Made by a program: the position numbers and the translations under genes | Notes under the pieces: generated by a model | What the model was told of the DNA's origin: nothing | Seen by the model: the letters and a program-made list of their open reading frames with translations, nothing else | Databases searched by the model: none | Source: Ischnura elegans | Lineage: Eukaryota > Arthropoda > Insecta > Odonata > Coenagrionidae | Reading direction: 5' to 3' | Assembly: GCF_921293095.1 (NCBI RefSeq) | Contig: NC_060259.1 | Coordinates: 28,651,812 to 28,715,811 of the forward strand | Length of the DNA stretch: 64,000 nucleotides | In this document: positions 42,459-57,980 of the stretch, piece by piece | Layout of the letters: each line of letters starts with the position of its first letter | Position numbering within the stretch: position 1 is the stretch's first letter

Positions 42459-44170
42459 AAATAATAATGGTAAAAATGGAGACCTAGCGTGCAGATGCTC
42501 TAATGATGCTAGTTTATATGCCTCCACGGACCACGAAGGTGAGGAAGTTGAGGACGCCTATGGAGATATCACGGAATTTATCAGACAGGTAGGATGGTGA
42601 TAAAATATAAATAGCATAATAGCATAGGTGATGGAAAAGCTGTCAAAGTTAAAGATCAAGATGGAAGAATACTGGGAAAATATGGACCAGGGAAACGGAA
42701 TGAGAGAGGAGATAGGCTCCTTCAATTCTGCACAAAACAATTTATTGCTTTTAACGAACTACTTGAAAAATCACATACTCATGAGATACGCGAGAAAATG
42801 TCAGGAGAGGTCAGAACATTTTAATTAGAGTATATTTTTTTGTGAATAATAGAATTATAAACTAGATGAAGAACTGTAGACGCTATTCTGGAGCATATAT
42901 TGGCAGTGATCTTAACCAAAACACTATGAAAAGCCATTTAAAATTATATAAACTAAAGTAAACGATGAATAGCATATATAAATTAGAAAAACTGATGGAT
43001 TCTAAAACCAGCAGAAAAAAATCAGTTGAGAACAAAATAGGAGAGGTTACGTCTAATAAATCTGTGGAAGAATGGTGGAAATTCGTCAGAACTTGGCTCA
43101 AGGAGGCGTCAAAAGAAATCCTTGGAAGAAGAAAAGCAGCCAAGAAAAACCCTTGGCTCACGGAGGAATTCTTTAACCTCATTGAAGATAGAACCAAAAT
43201 GAGGTCAAGCCGGCTACTAAAAAATATGGGACGGAATTGGTCGCAAAGGGAGGAAATCTAGAGAAACGTGGATGAAGGTCCTCTGCGAATATATGCGAAA
43301 CAGACTCGTAAATTGAAAATTGTAAACGGACCGCAGGGTAGTTAGTAACCGGATAAAGGGACGGAGCGCAAGATGCTGTAATATGAAGGATAAGAGTGGA
43401 GATCTTCTGACTGAAAATGAAGAGAAAGAGAAGCGATGGATAAAATATCTGGGAGAATAATCCAAAGATTACTCATTCAGTATGAAAATAATCGAAGAGG
43501 AAATTTATAGAGGAAAGGATGACAAGGGAGTTTCAATCTGAGAATCAGAATATACCGAGGTAGTGTGCGACCTGTGGTTGAATGGGAGAATAAAGATATA
43601 AAAATTATTGAAGTTCCTGCAGAGCTGATAGAAAATTCAGGGGAGAAGACTTGCCCAGCTATACAAAACCATCGGAGACATCCACTAAACAGTAGGGATA
43701 CTGAGAGTGTTCATGAAGAATATCGCTATTCCTATTCCGAAAAGAAGAGAGCTTCGAAGTGTTAAGGTTACAGAATGATGCTTGGCGATACATGCGGCGA
43801 AGGTATAGACAAGGCTCGTTCCACAGGAGAAGAGAGGGAAAAGCCGAGGAGTTCGTGGGTTGAGACCCGATTTGGATTCAGGAAATGCTGGGGCACGAGG
43901 GAAGCACTATTAGCCTTCGGGCTATTCATAGAGAAGAGAGCGGAGAAAAATATACCGGCGTTCATTGCGTTTGTGGATTCAGGGTGGGATTTTAAAAATG
44001 TGCCTTTAAATTCAATGCCTGGTATTCTTTAAGAAATCGGGTTGCTTCATAATCACCGGAGAATTACCCTCATGCTTTATGAATACCAAGTCGTTGTGAT
44101 TAAATCTGGATCTAGCTGTGAAGAAGTAAGAATAAGTAAAAGGGTGAGATAAGGGCGTCTGCTCTTGAGT
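42459..44170 (+). pseudogene. Decayed LINE (endonuclease-reverse transcriptase) fragment
   Basis: Pieces in order on the plus strand with many frameshifts. Endonuclease part: LYASTDHEGEEVEDAYGDI (42470-42590), then KDQDGRILGKYGPGKRNERG and LLQFCT (42640-42740). Linker: WWKFVRTWLKEASKEILG and KKNPWLTEEFFNLIEDR (43060-43200). Reverse transcriptase: VPAELIENSGE (43610), IAIPIPK (43720), FGFRKCWGTREALLAFG and FIAFVDSG (43860-43985), ILKEIG-like and VRxG (44025-44150). The aspartate block FVDLEKAFD is eroded. It stops after the fourth RT block, so the 3' half is missing. Confidence 0.8.
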
Positions 44171-45149
44171 CTCGGTCGTATTTCTCGTCGAAAACTGATC
44201 TCTTCGAGATCCCGCGGGTTGCGAATCGCGATCTCAAGCGCGACTGGTCATGTCGTAAAAAGGGAACGGAGGGATTTCTCTCTGCCTTGTTTGGGAAGTG
44301 ATGCTCAGCTTTGCATGGGGGTCTATTTGGGTTGTGTGTGGTGGGGAAAGATGTCGCCCACTAGTCTGACCCTCTCGTCTCGATTAGTGTCCTCGCCCAA
44401 GGCACTTACTTTTATTTCCTTCCTAGTTTGATTAATTTATGATTCTGGAGTTTCACCGGTGTTAATGGGAACTTTTCTGAGTAAATTTGAAACTCTTCTA
44501 ATGATGCTGTTTTTGTCACCTATATTTGATATCTGGTAAGGAGAGTGGTTATTTTATCTTCAATTCGTGAGATCTGGCAGTGAGCGAAGTATCTTAGTAC
44601 CTTTGCATGCATTGAGAAGTGAGCTCATTTTAAGGAGAGGATACTTTAAGTCTTGAAAATCGTCCTGCCCTGTTTTTCTGTCGTAGAACTTTTGGAAGTG
44701 GGATGGAATGGCTCTATTTGGTTATTCGTGCTAATATTCCTCATCTTAAAATTGACCAGCCCTATTTTAGGTGTGCATAGGGAACTTAAGCTCCTATTAC
44801 CTATCCTCCTATCGGTGTCCCTTTGCTCTCATTTTTTCCACCGGCTTTCTATTAGGTTCTGAGTCTATAGCTATCCTCATTTAAGCCTATTCTCATTGTT
44901 ATTCGACGGATTTAAGTTTTCTTTACTGATTCATACTATTCAAAAGGAATAGATATGACTGCCATGCTTCGTAAACTCAAGATGATATACCATCAGCAGC
45001 TGACCTCCGCTTTGATGCTTTCGATTACCATTGGAGGTGAAGGATTGATCGCAAGGTTCGCTTTGATTGAGGGTATGAATCAATAAAAACTTTTTTTAGG
45101 ATAATTTTTTGTAATTCATAAATATGTAAACCATTATAAAGAAAGCCCC
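44171..45149. other. Intergenic DNA between LINE relic and actin 3' end
   Basis: A G+C-richer patch at 44180-44420 has an 88-codon frame that matches nothing I recognise. The remainder is unique AT-rich DNA up to the actin poly(A) signals. Confidence 0.45.
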
Positions 45150-45161
45150 TTTATTTTTATT
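45150..45161 (-). terminator. Poly(A) signals of the actin gene
   Basis: On the minus strand there are two adjacent AATAAA hexamers (complements of 45156-45161 and 45150-45155), about 330 bases after the stop codon. This predicts a 3' UTR of roughly 350 bases that is AT-rich, unlike the coding exon. Confidence 0.6.
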
Positions 45162-45487
45162 CACAAGTTCTCAATATGAGCATCCATAACAATATTCGTA
45201 CAAAGGCGTCATTCTCAACAAGACCACTGTTGTCATTTGGTACCGGAACACATACTATGAATAATATTTTTAATTATATCTTAAATACAAATATTATCAT
45301 CTTCATAAGGCACGACAGTTGGTAAATGTGAAAATAAAATGGACAAATTACAAAAGTTTTAAACATTTTATGAAGAGTATGATTGCTTTTGTTGTTTGAC
45401 CCTTCGGTGGGGGCATGGCTGACAATTTTGAGTCGATTGGAAGGCGAGCGGGTGGTGTTGTTCCCGGGCGCCGGCGTTGCGGCCAGC

Positions 45488-48057
<2,570 letters not shown>

Positions 48058-48548
48058 TTAAGCTGTGAATGAAACAAGAAGAATAGGCATACGGGTTAGA
48101 TTGAGAGAATCCAATTCGACGCTAAAACTTAAGATAAAAGCTAAACGAGATCTGAATCGAAGCTTCCGCAAAAACTAGCTGCTATTTTAAATTTAAGAAT
48201 TTTATGACGAAAAATTATCGTCAATATCAAGATCAAAAAATCCTTATGTTAAGCAAAATTAAGCCTCATCAAATGAGTTGATTTTTCTATTAAGAATTGG
48301 GTTGCCTGTCCCGGAATGAGTTTAAAATGATTTTAAGCGAAACATATAACGATCATTACGTATTATTTCTCGCAGTCTCAAGCAAATGTTAGCGATGAAT
48401 TTTATCTCGGACAAAGTGACGCAGAAATTGAGGCCTAACTAACTCTATAAAAGAGAACCGTTTTACCCAATTTCTCATTTATCAGTTTGCTTGCGAATTT
48501 TCTCTGAATCCAAACCGAAATTAGGAAGCTAAGTTATCAGTTTTAGCA

Positions 48549-48933
48549 AAGCTAATTTTCCGGACCTGTAAAAGCAACCGTTGCTGTTTTAAAATTTATG
48601 AGATGAATGTCTCGTAATTAGAAATGAAAGTTTTCATCTTCACGGAGCGAAGTTCCTTGGTCTATATAATCTACTCCTACTGATTTGAAACGCACGAGAT
48701 GATTGCCATGAAATTAGAAAATATAATTATTAATCCCTACCAAACGAAATTCCCGAGCCTATATAAGTTTCAACTGCTGATTTGAGATCTACGAAATGAT
48801 TGTCGAGCAAATAGACAGAAAAATTATTACTTTAACTAGCGAATTTTCCAGGACCTATGTAAGCAACTGCTGCTGACTTTAAACTAATGAGATGATTTTC
48901 AAGCTTCCGGAAAATTAACCTATTTTCTTTAGT
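48549..48933. repeat. Tandem array, about 97-bp unit, 4 copies
   Basis: Inside the actin leader intron (48063-49561). Unit blocks cgaa(g/a)ttcc, cctatataagcaactgctgctga and acgagatgattgtc recur with starts near 48551, 48648, 48745 and 48839. A possible older copy precedes 48549. Confidence 0.75.
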
Positions 48934-49065
48934 TAAGGAATTAAAGCAAATAGTACCGAATTAAAATGCAAACTTCGTCGCCGTATTAAAACTTATTAAC
49001 TGAATCGGTATTATCGTGACCCCAAGTTATTGAAGACTTAATATTTCCCACTTCTGAATTAGAAT

Positions 49066-49175
49066 TCCTCGGGTTCCAAGGCAGAAGGCTTAGGCTGAAG
49101 TATAAAATTTAACTCGGCTAAGTAAGTATTCCTCGAGTTCCATTGCCGAAGGCAAAAGCTTAAGTATTAAACTTG
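49066..49175. repeat. Two-copy direct repeat in actin leader intron
   Basis: 'attcctcgggttccaaggca' then gaaggc at 49066 and 'attcctcgagttccattgcc' then gaaggc near 49128, each followed by (g/c)ttaagtat-like sequence. Period about 62 bp. Confidence 0.6.
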
Positions 49176-49561
49176 GAAAATCCCCGATCCACTTCAATTC
49201 AAAAAAACCAACCGATGCGAACTATTTCGTGAACTTAGAGACTCCAGACTTCCTCTAGAGTAGAGAAAGCCGTCCAACCCAACCCAGACTCAAATGCAAC
49301 TCCACCGGTATACTAAGCATCTGTCATTGGAACAAACACAAGTATCACAGTTGAGACCGTCGTCAGAGAGTACTGAGAAACTTTCAAGCCGCGTTCTAAT
49401 CCAGGGAACTGACTTCAAATCTCACTAGTCACCCAGACAACAAAATCCAAGAGGCGCGTGTAAGCGATGAGTGGGCAGGAGTTCCGCCTTCGAGCCCTCG
49501 CACTTGCCGAGTATCCAAAGAGCGCACGATCACACACGGCACAAGACACTGCGCTACGTAC

Positions 49562-49608
49562 CCTGGTAGATCCTTAGCTCCGGCGTGCTCGCTTGCCTTG
49601 CTTCGAGT
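49562..49608 (-). other. Actin 5' non-coding exon
   Basis: Predicted leader exon: it begins at the initiator A (complement of 49608) and ends ACCAGG|gtacgt. The 1499-bp intron 48063-49561 then joins it to the acceptor attcacag|C at 48062. A long leader intron is usual in insect and vertebrate actin genes. Confidence 0.6.
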
Positions 49609-49660
49609 GAGCTTCCGTCGGCGGGACCAATCTATAAGTATGCTCGGCCGCCCGCTCCCA
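49605..49660 (-). promoter_or_regulatory. Actin core promoter: TATA box and initiator
   Basis: On the minus strand TATAGA (complement of 49636-49631) lies 28 bases before the A of an arthropod-type initiator TCACTC (complement of 49610-49605). That is the textbook spacing. The surrounding 49480-49800 is strongly G+C-rich with many CpGs, unlike the AT-rich flanks. Confidence 0.65.
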
Positions 49661-49797
49661 AAATATCCCGCGCTCCAAAGAAGGGAATCGCGCCGCCTCC
49701 CGAGGGACGGATTCGTCTGCCTCCGGGGGACGCCGGGAAGGGTGCGGGGAGGGAGCGGGGGATGTGAGGCGGCGGGGGGCGGCGGGCGGGCTTATGC

Positions 49798-49807
49798 CCT
49801 TGTATGG
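49798..49807 (-). promoter_or_regulatory. CArG-like box upstream of actin
   Basis: CCTTGTATGG fits the SRF/CArG form CC(A/T)6GG with one mismatch (G in the core), about 190-199 bases upstream of the predicted start. CArG boxes drive many actin genes. A second weaker AT run flanked by C lies near 49658-49670. Function is inference only. Confidence 0.35.
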
Positions 49808-49865
49808 CCATTGCTGGCGGCCACCCCGCTCTCGCCTCGGCCTAAGGCACTTGCTCCAACTAATC

Positions 49866-51030
49866 AGACGCAGGACTTAGGAAAATCACAGCAGGGTGCA
49901 GAACCAAGGGACAAGGGTCGAAAATCATAGAATCAGGAGGGAAAAATAATTTTATGCGCATCGTTGAAGCATTTTATAGCACCATTTTACTGGAGTTTCA
50001 TGAAACTCTTAAAGAGAACTCAGAAAAATAATGGGGATGCAAGACTTAGGAAAATAACAGGACGAAGGGACAAGGGTGGAAAAATAATTGAATCAGGAGG
50101 GGAAAATAATTTTATGCGTAGTATTAAATCTTTTTATTGTACCGTTTTACTGGAGTTTCATGAAACTCTTAGAGGACGCTCTGGAAAATAATGAAAATAT
50201 CTTGGAGAAGGAAGATAAGGCGCTTGTTCAAGTGACAAAGGTTGAAACGTGATTGAATCGTGTGGGGAAAATAATTTACATGCAACGTAACAGCTTTTTA
50301 TTGTACCATTTTACCGGAGTTCCATGAAACCCTTAGAGGAAATTCAGGAAAATAATCGGAATGCGAGACTTCGGAAATCTCTGCAGTGTGCAGAATGAAG
50401 GGATAAAGGTTGAAGGAATCGTGAGCGAAAAATCATTTTATACGCAGCGTTAAAGCATTTTATTATACCATTTTTACTGGAGTTTCATGAAACCATCAGA
50501 GGAATCTCAGGAAAATAACGAAAATGACTTAGAAAAGGGAGAAAACATGCTTCCTCAAGTAAAGAAGGTTGAAAAAGGGCTAAACCTCGATTGAAACATA
50601 ATTAAATATTTAATGTTACAACTTTTCCTTTTACCATAACATGGTGGTTTCATGAAACCCTTAGAGGAAATTCAGGAAAATAATTGAAAAACACTTAGAG
50701 AAGGGAGAAAGAGTGCTTGCTCATGTAAAAAAGGTAACATAATGGAATCGTGAGGGGAAAATAATTTTATATGTAGTGTAACATCTTTTGATTTTACCAT
50801 TTTAATTGAGTTTCATGAAACCCTTAGAGGAAACCGGGGGAAATGATGGAAATTACTAGGGAAAAAATGTTAGGGAGAAAGCGTGTTTGCTCAAGAAACA
50901 ATGGCTAAAACAAATTATTGAACCACGAGTAAACCATAATTTTATACGTAGCATTACGACTTTTTATTCCACCATAATACTGAGTTTTATGAAACCCTTA
51001 GAGGAAAATCAGGGAACTTAAGGAACTGGC
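49866..51030. repeat. Tandem array upstream of actin, 160-174 bp unit, 7 copies
   Basis: The palindrome GTTTCATGAAAC or a one-base variant falls at 49995, 50155, 50319, 50482, 50647, 50810 and 50984 (spacings 160, 164, 163, 165, 163, 174). It is perfect in copies 1, 2, 4, 5 and 6. Other shared blocks are ggggaaaataattttat, ctttttattgtaccatttta and cttagaggaaattcaggaaa. The nearest copy begins about 260 bases upstream of the predicted actin start. Confidence 0.9.
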
Positions 51031-54000
51031 TTGGGAAAGTGAAAAATGGAGGGCTACAGTATTGATGCACTATTTATGAATGCATGACTATGTCAACCTT
51101 TATCAGCAGGTATAATATTTAGTTCTTAGCTTTACGATACGGCGTTCGTTGGAATTTTGCGTCTCTGTAATGTTGGACTTCCAAGCAGGAAGGTGTGCAT
51201 AACTATGAACCCACGTATTATTTGGCTGTCTGAATGGAATTATCGGAGCAGGTTATGGAATGCATGGGAATGGAAGATATTTCCATCAAAAGCTGTTTTA
51301 AATATTTGACCACACCTTCTTTACAGTTCAGATACCCAGTGGCGAAAGCTAGGAAGGACTGTGATCTGTGGTGGCATAGAGTTAGGCCATCAGATATACT
51401 TATTGGCTTAAACGTGGAAATTGATTTATGATAAATTTCATGTTAATTTTATTTTATTTAACATAGTATTTAATGAATTTCTCCCAAATCCGTTTAAATT
51501 ATTTCAATTTCGAAACCAATTTATCAATAGGAAATTATTATACACATGAAAAATTTATCTCATTTTGATTGGCAAATAAAGTGAAAAATAACAGATTAAA
51601 GAAAGAGAATGTAGTCACTGGAAAATGCATCAATGGCTAACGTTATCTGTGACTCAGCTTACGGTTGGCATTCCATTGCAAACAAAGCGAGCCAAAAGAT
51701 CCTAAGCTTTGGGTGATTCATACGTTACCTTTTCAAATAACGCGTCATAGTTTGAAAGATTTTACTGGGATTAAATTGAGTCACGTTTTTCATGCTGGAA
51801 CACCTTTCAGCTCACAGCGGAATTAGGTGCTTGCCATATGAGATCACTTCATGGTAGTGGTACCGAGAACATGGCATTCTTTGATGTTAGGGATTAAAAT
51901 TGATCATGGCAAGGAAATGCTCAGAATTTTAGGATTTTTTCTTTATTGCCGGAAATGCTTAAAATAAAATGTGTTTTAAAATGTAAAATCAAATAAAATT
52001 TCGAATTAAATGGATTCAACCTAGTATTTTCCATAGATGATGTAATATGTTTGCGGTATTTTGCAGGATGCATGTAAGCAAACCGTAGTTTTGCACTATA
52101 AAAATTCCTGGAAAAATGCAAGGTTAATTATTGACTCTAATTTAATTAATGAGGCTTTATGAGACTATTCACCATTGCGCACCAGCGTCGAAACCGGTCA
52201 GGTAATAGTAGACATTGTACTCAATATTGTCAATTTAAAATCATTTTACCGCCATCTAAATTCCACAAAGTTGAGCTACCTACACTTGAATTCGTAATTA
52301 ATTTCATCTAAATGGAGTTCCATAAAGTTATCCCGAACACCAAGTCTGTTAATTCTATAGTATGATCTATTCCGTTTACCAATTCCCTCTTAAAGAAGTG
52401 AATACCAATGATCTTATGCTAAAAGTCATGCACAAAAGAGATTGTAAATATGCCACCTTTTTCTTCGTCATTCATTTTCTATCAATTATGTTTCGTGAGA
52501 AATGATTCTGGAGACGAAGTCTCACTGACTGATGGAAGGAATTTACCGCCTCTTAGTCTGCCTAAGTCTATGTCCCAATTGCTCTCCGATGGCTCGCGGC
52601 CAAGAGTATTTTCCGGGGCGAACATTTCATGCATGTCGTTTCCGTGAGTTTTATCTCTGAATGTCGATGGCCACGATGACAAAGTCAACGAGAATCGAAA
52701 TCGGGATGGAAAGTGAAGTGGTGATCTACCGATTCCTCTCACAAACGGCCGCAATGGCCTCTAAGTGTTGATTAAATATATATCACGATCGTTTCATCAT
52801 AAAATGAATAATAATAAACCGAAAATTTGGTGCTGCTTCCATAATTTGGAGTCATTGGTTTTATCAATTCTATTTTTTTTAATTTTCCTCATTTATTAAT
52901 TAGTAGCAATTAATTATTTTTCATCATTTATATCCTATGTCATATTTAGCCTTAAATGAATAATAGCGGTGGCTCTCTGTTTTAGAAGCTATTTTGGTGA
53001 AGTTATTTCATTTAGCTACTTCAAGAAAATATTTCTACATTATTAAAATTTTTATAAGACTTAACGTCACGGAATATCAGAACTCGGAAACCTTATTCAT
53101 TCATATTGTTAATGCGTGACCCGAGCAAAATAATGCGAGATTTCCTAAATGAGAAAAGCATAATACATATAATAAATATTCTCTGTCATAATATCACATA
53201 ATAAATGGTCTAACAAGAAAAAAGCCAACTTGATATCGACAAACACATTACTCGCTTCCTTTATTTATACTTCGGTCTCAATTATCATATTTGGCACATA
53301 TTTTACAGCATGAAATATTCGCAATATTTGCCATTTAGAAGCTAATATCTAATTTTGATTTGATATTTTTGCCAAATATATATCAAATTTTCAAATGAAG
53401 ATTTTTTTAATGGTCGGTTCAGTTGTGATTAATGGAATAAATACATTTATGATATACCTGATGGAGACTTGATGGAAATATGTTGATTATAGATAATAGG
53501 ATATTTAATTTACGTGGTGTTAATGTAAATTCTGCGAAAGTCAGTGGTTTATGGTAAGATGAAAAATAAAATGATGTGACATTAAATGCTTTAAAGAAAG
53601 CATAGAGCAAAGTTGACGTGTGTATGAATCAAAATAAGTATAAAAAGCAAAATCATCTGCCACATAACCCTTACAGTGATTATTTTCCATATACATTGAT
53701 ACACATTTAATTAGCTCATTCAGCATGTGAATTATGTATCAACTGTATCATAGAAAGAATTCTTTACTTCCTAATGAATTCTTTTCCTACTTCTTAAATA
53801 TAAGTTTATATTTTCCCTGGCCAGTTGGTCGACTTTTTAACATGGTTAAATAATTGAGTGCTCTCTGTGAGGTACTAATTCAATATTTATCCCGGATATT
53901 TTCAAGCTAGAAGAAATTCCTTATTCATGGGAAATTTCAAACCTCTTTGACTTCTCTTCACAAATTATTTGCGTACCCCCGAATTCATAGCTTCCATGTG

Positions 54001-57000
54001 GGCGCCACTATTCATTTGACAGAAATAGTGTTTAATTTTCTTATTGGAGTTCAGATATTTTATTTGCGTTTTGAAAGACTCTCAATTGAAAAAAATGTCG
54101 TGGATTTAGATTGCAACATAAGTGTCGGAAAAGGAAAAAATCGGCTTTTACGGAATTCCGTCCACCAACTACAATGATGCACCTAAGTGCCCTCTTTTTG
54201 CTCTGGGAATAAGAGACATGAATTTTTGCGTAAGCTATCTATAAAAAAGAAGATATGAAAATTTTTCTAATGTATACGACTCACAGGCAATTGTAAAGTA
54301 AAGTCTACAATATTAAGGAAACATAAAAATGGATTGAAATTAACGTCAATCTTTAAAAAGATGAACTGCATGTCAGACAATTTAACTGTCAAGTTAATTA
54401 TTAAATAACATTAAAATTTATTTTCACGATAACTTTTAGGTTGAATTTTCTGAAGTAATGTTTAAATGCTCACCCATATTTTCACGGGATTACAGGAAGA
54501 CGAAAGAATATTCTGAGAAGACAAAGTTTTCTGATTTCCTCCTTGTCTTTTGAACTAGTTTTGTAACAGGTGTTGGTTCCATAGAAATTTGCCTAAAATT
54601 TACGAATGAAATTAATTGAAAATATTTGATTTAAATTTTTTACTTTAAATTTTAGCAGAAAAAAGTTACGAATTAAAGTTTTAATTACATTACTAACTAT
54701 TATTCTTTTTCGGTGAATCAATGCATGTGCCAAAAATATTGTCTGCCAACGGCATTCCATGAAACTACCATCGGTTACTCATTTATTTGTTATCATAAAG
54801 CAATTTTACTCTCACCAATTTAGAGAACCAAAAGCGAGCACAACTAAGCGAATTTTAACCCTTTATGTTAGTGAAATAAATTTTCGAAATTGACATCCAG
54901 AGCCGTTCGATACCAGCATGATTTATTTGCAGTCCATTACTCAAAGGTACTTGAAGTAAAGAATCATGGTCCACTTACATAACATTTCTTTTTTAGAAAA
55001 GCTAAGGAACAGAACTGAATTACGTCTCAACTAGAACTTTGGTAATTTGGGAAATAATAACACAGTAGAAACTCAGTTGTCACCCCCAAAATCACGGATG
55101 TGATTTACTCGCAATTTTATCAAGATTAAATTTTATGTTTTAGCCTTACTTCAGGTCAAAATATATAAATATAAACGTTAACTTGTTAGTTTAAATTACT
55201 TGAAAGCACTATATTATCCAGTAGAAAAGAGCATATTCCCCTAAGAGAAATTATACCTCTGAATTTATATATTAATAATGACTGCTAGTCAATGAAATAT
55301 TTGATACCACCCGCCGCTAAATTTGTGGTCCTCTTATTTATCGTGAGTGCGTGATGCCGGTTGCGAGGGAAGAAATCAAAAAACTGGATGAATAAAAAAG
55401 GAAATATTCAACTCCCACGTCAGACTCTGGAAAGCAATGGAATTACCTACGTCAGCGGTACTGACCTTTCGAAGAAAATGTGTGGAGTTTGTGACGAATG
55501 AATGCAAAATGGAGGGAAAATGTGGATCTGATTACTAGCCAGAAAGCAAGCCTCGGCAAGGGTACTAATACATTTTAGCGTATAGTATCAACTCCATTTC
55601 ATCCCCTAAGGTTCCAAATTGTCAGTTCATTTCTTGTAGAAAATTTTCAATTGGTTTTATTTTAATGCCTTGTTCCTCTAAATAGGCAGAAGCTTGATGC
55701 AATTTAAACTTTCTGTACTATCACATCCTGGCTATCAAAAATAAGATAAATTATCCATTGAATATATTTTCTTTATAATTAGCTGGTAATCAATAAAATT
55801 GAAAGCGAGGGAAGGCTAGCGTCATCAGCTGCGCCGAACTTGCAGTGGCTAGCAAGCACTCATACTAGAGTATTTTTTCACTTCTGAGTTCAATTTAAGC
55901 CTGCCAAGAAGAATTCCCTTACAAAGTATCATGGACCTCAAATCTGACACGAATGGCTCTCACATATAAATATGTCACACGTAAAAATGTCGAATACATT
56001 CAGAAATTTGAGCGTAGCTTGGCTTGAAATATTATTATGTATTATTATTCAAAATACAACCTCCTGGGGATATAGACTAATTTTTCGGAGATTTTCGCTC
56101 GCAATTTAGAGTTTACAATGCGTATATTTGAAGTGATCTACGCCATCATGTAATTAAAATTGACCTAGATATACGGTGAAAAGCAATGAAGATGATTAAA
56201 GATCACGTAAAAATTTGTGGAAATTCTTTCACTGCCGTCTGAATAAAATAAATTTGTAGAGCAAAATGCATATTAATTTGAAAATCGATTATTACGGGGA
56301 ATCTCATACATTGTGACGCAGCTCTTATCTTAACGCAGCGTGAATTTTCTCAGTCACTCAATTTTTTTAGCAAAGGTGGTTGACAAGGAACCCTGGCAAT
56401 CCAAAAAATGTAATCCATTTACGTGGCCGCATTTTTTTCAACAAATTTTCAAGGCTCTAAACCCACGCCTCGGCTGTCGCGTCATGACGACAGCTTCCCT
56501 TGGAAATGCTCATCCCTGGGCGAGCCTCGCCTTCTCGCCGCTTGGCAGCGCTGCCGTCTCCCCCACCCCCTCTCTCTGACGCGGGTAGCCTGCAACCCCA
56601 AAGAAAGTAATACAAGTCCGAGAATAAAAATATTTCAGCCGTAACTTGGTGGAATTTCATACTCTAACACTTGCATGAAAAACTATTTTAATGCAATGAT
56701 AAATTATTACCTAATCGACCAGGGTTCATTGTTTAGTGGTCATCATTTACCACGCATGCTCATTGCTCCAGCATGATGCAGAGGGTGATTATCGTATTAA
56801 GTACCGTATTGGTGAATATTGCAATCAATCAGAGCAAGGAGAGATTAGCGTTAGAAACTTTGCGTTCGTAATAGTAAGACAATTAGGACACATTAAGAAG
56901 TCGGTATAGTAAATAAATTTTATGGGGAAATTATATAGGCATTTTCTCAGAAGTGTTGATTAAGTTTCGTTTTAAAGTGTAGACGAAAACAATTTTCTTA

Positions 57001-57787
57001 CCGCGAAAATATTTTTGAAGGTAGTTTTTCACTTAATATGGTGACTACTTATACTGCCAGTCAGAGCGGTTTGATCCTCATCAATACACTCATCAAAGTT
57101 TCCAAGTTTTTGGATATAAATTTTGTAAATGGATTAGAAATTTCCTAGGTTTTGAAGCTCTAGGGTCCCGCTGAAATTTATAACATGATATTTTACTTGA
57201 TTTCAACCGTATAAAACTGCTCAAAACGTATATCTAGACAATTTGAAACATTTGTATGACCCAACTGTCTAATTTTCAAAAATGTACACCTTTATTTCAG
57301 TTAACCAAAAAATCAATCGCCGGACATTAGGACGTAATATTTATTTCTTGGAAAAGCTTTCAAATGTTTCGAATCACTAAATTTAGCCGGAAACCTAAAT
57401 CAATGACGATTAAATTGCATATGGAATGCGCGTGGTCGTTATGACTCATTAATTTGGATTTTATATTACTTTCACTTAATATGACTTAGGCAAGAGTAAG
57501 ATTGTACAACATAAAAAACAGTATCGATTTTGTTCATCCTTTTAGTATGCTAAAATATAAATCGGCTGATTTGTTTATCGCTTCCTGTCGTTTACCACTC
57601 TAGGCTGTGGCATTCTAATTTTAGTTTTGAAGGTGAAGTTACTTTCTTATTTCAAGGATGTTTCCCGTGTCATTGATAATACTATCACGTATTAAACTTC
57701 TCATGATTAATCAAATGTTTGTGTTGCAGCCCAGGGATTTTAAAACATACTTTAAGCTCAGAAATGATCTCTCCGAATTCCATTAAA
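51031..57787. other. Long intergenic stretch, no gene recognised
   Basis: Strongly AT-rich with only short open frames that match no known family. The one exception in composition is a small G+C- and CpG-rich patch at 56440-56605. No repeat family from the rest of the window was recognised here. Confidence 0.5.
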
Positions 57788-57980
57788 TCGGATGAGATCT
57801 CGGGGGTATTTTGAAGATCTAATTAGCTCCAAAAAGAATACGTAGGTAAACGGAGGGACACCATTACTTCATTAAAATCATCTGAGAAATGGCAGAGTTT
57901 CCCATTTTTCGCATGAAAGTAATTGATAGACTTGACTCTATCGTGTGGAAGATAATATTTTACCTTTTTTGAAGTATCTT
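57788..57980. repeat. Duplicated segment, copy 1
   Basis: 'ggatgagatctcgggggtat' ... 'cattacttcattaaaatcat' ... 'gataatattttacctttttt'; matched in order by 59088-59272. It ends near a gaagtatct motif. Confidence 0.7.

Noticed and set aside
49866..51030. CRISPR-like array
   Set aside because: The repeats are 160-174 bp diverged units without short identical repeats and unique spacers, in a eukaryotic genome.
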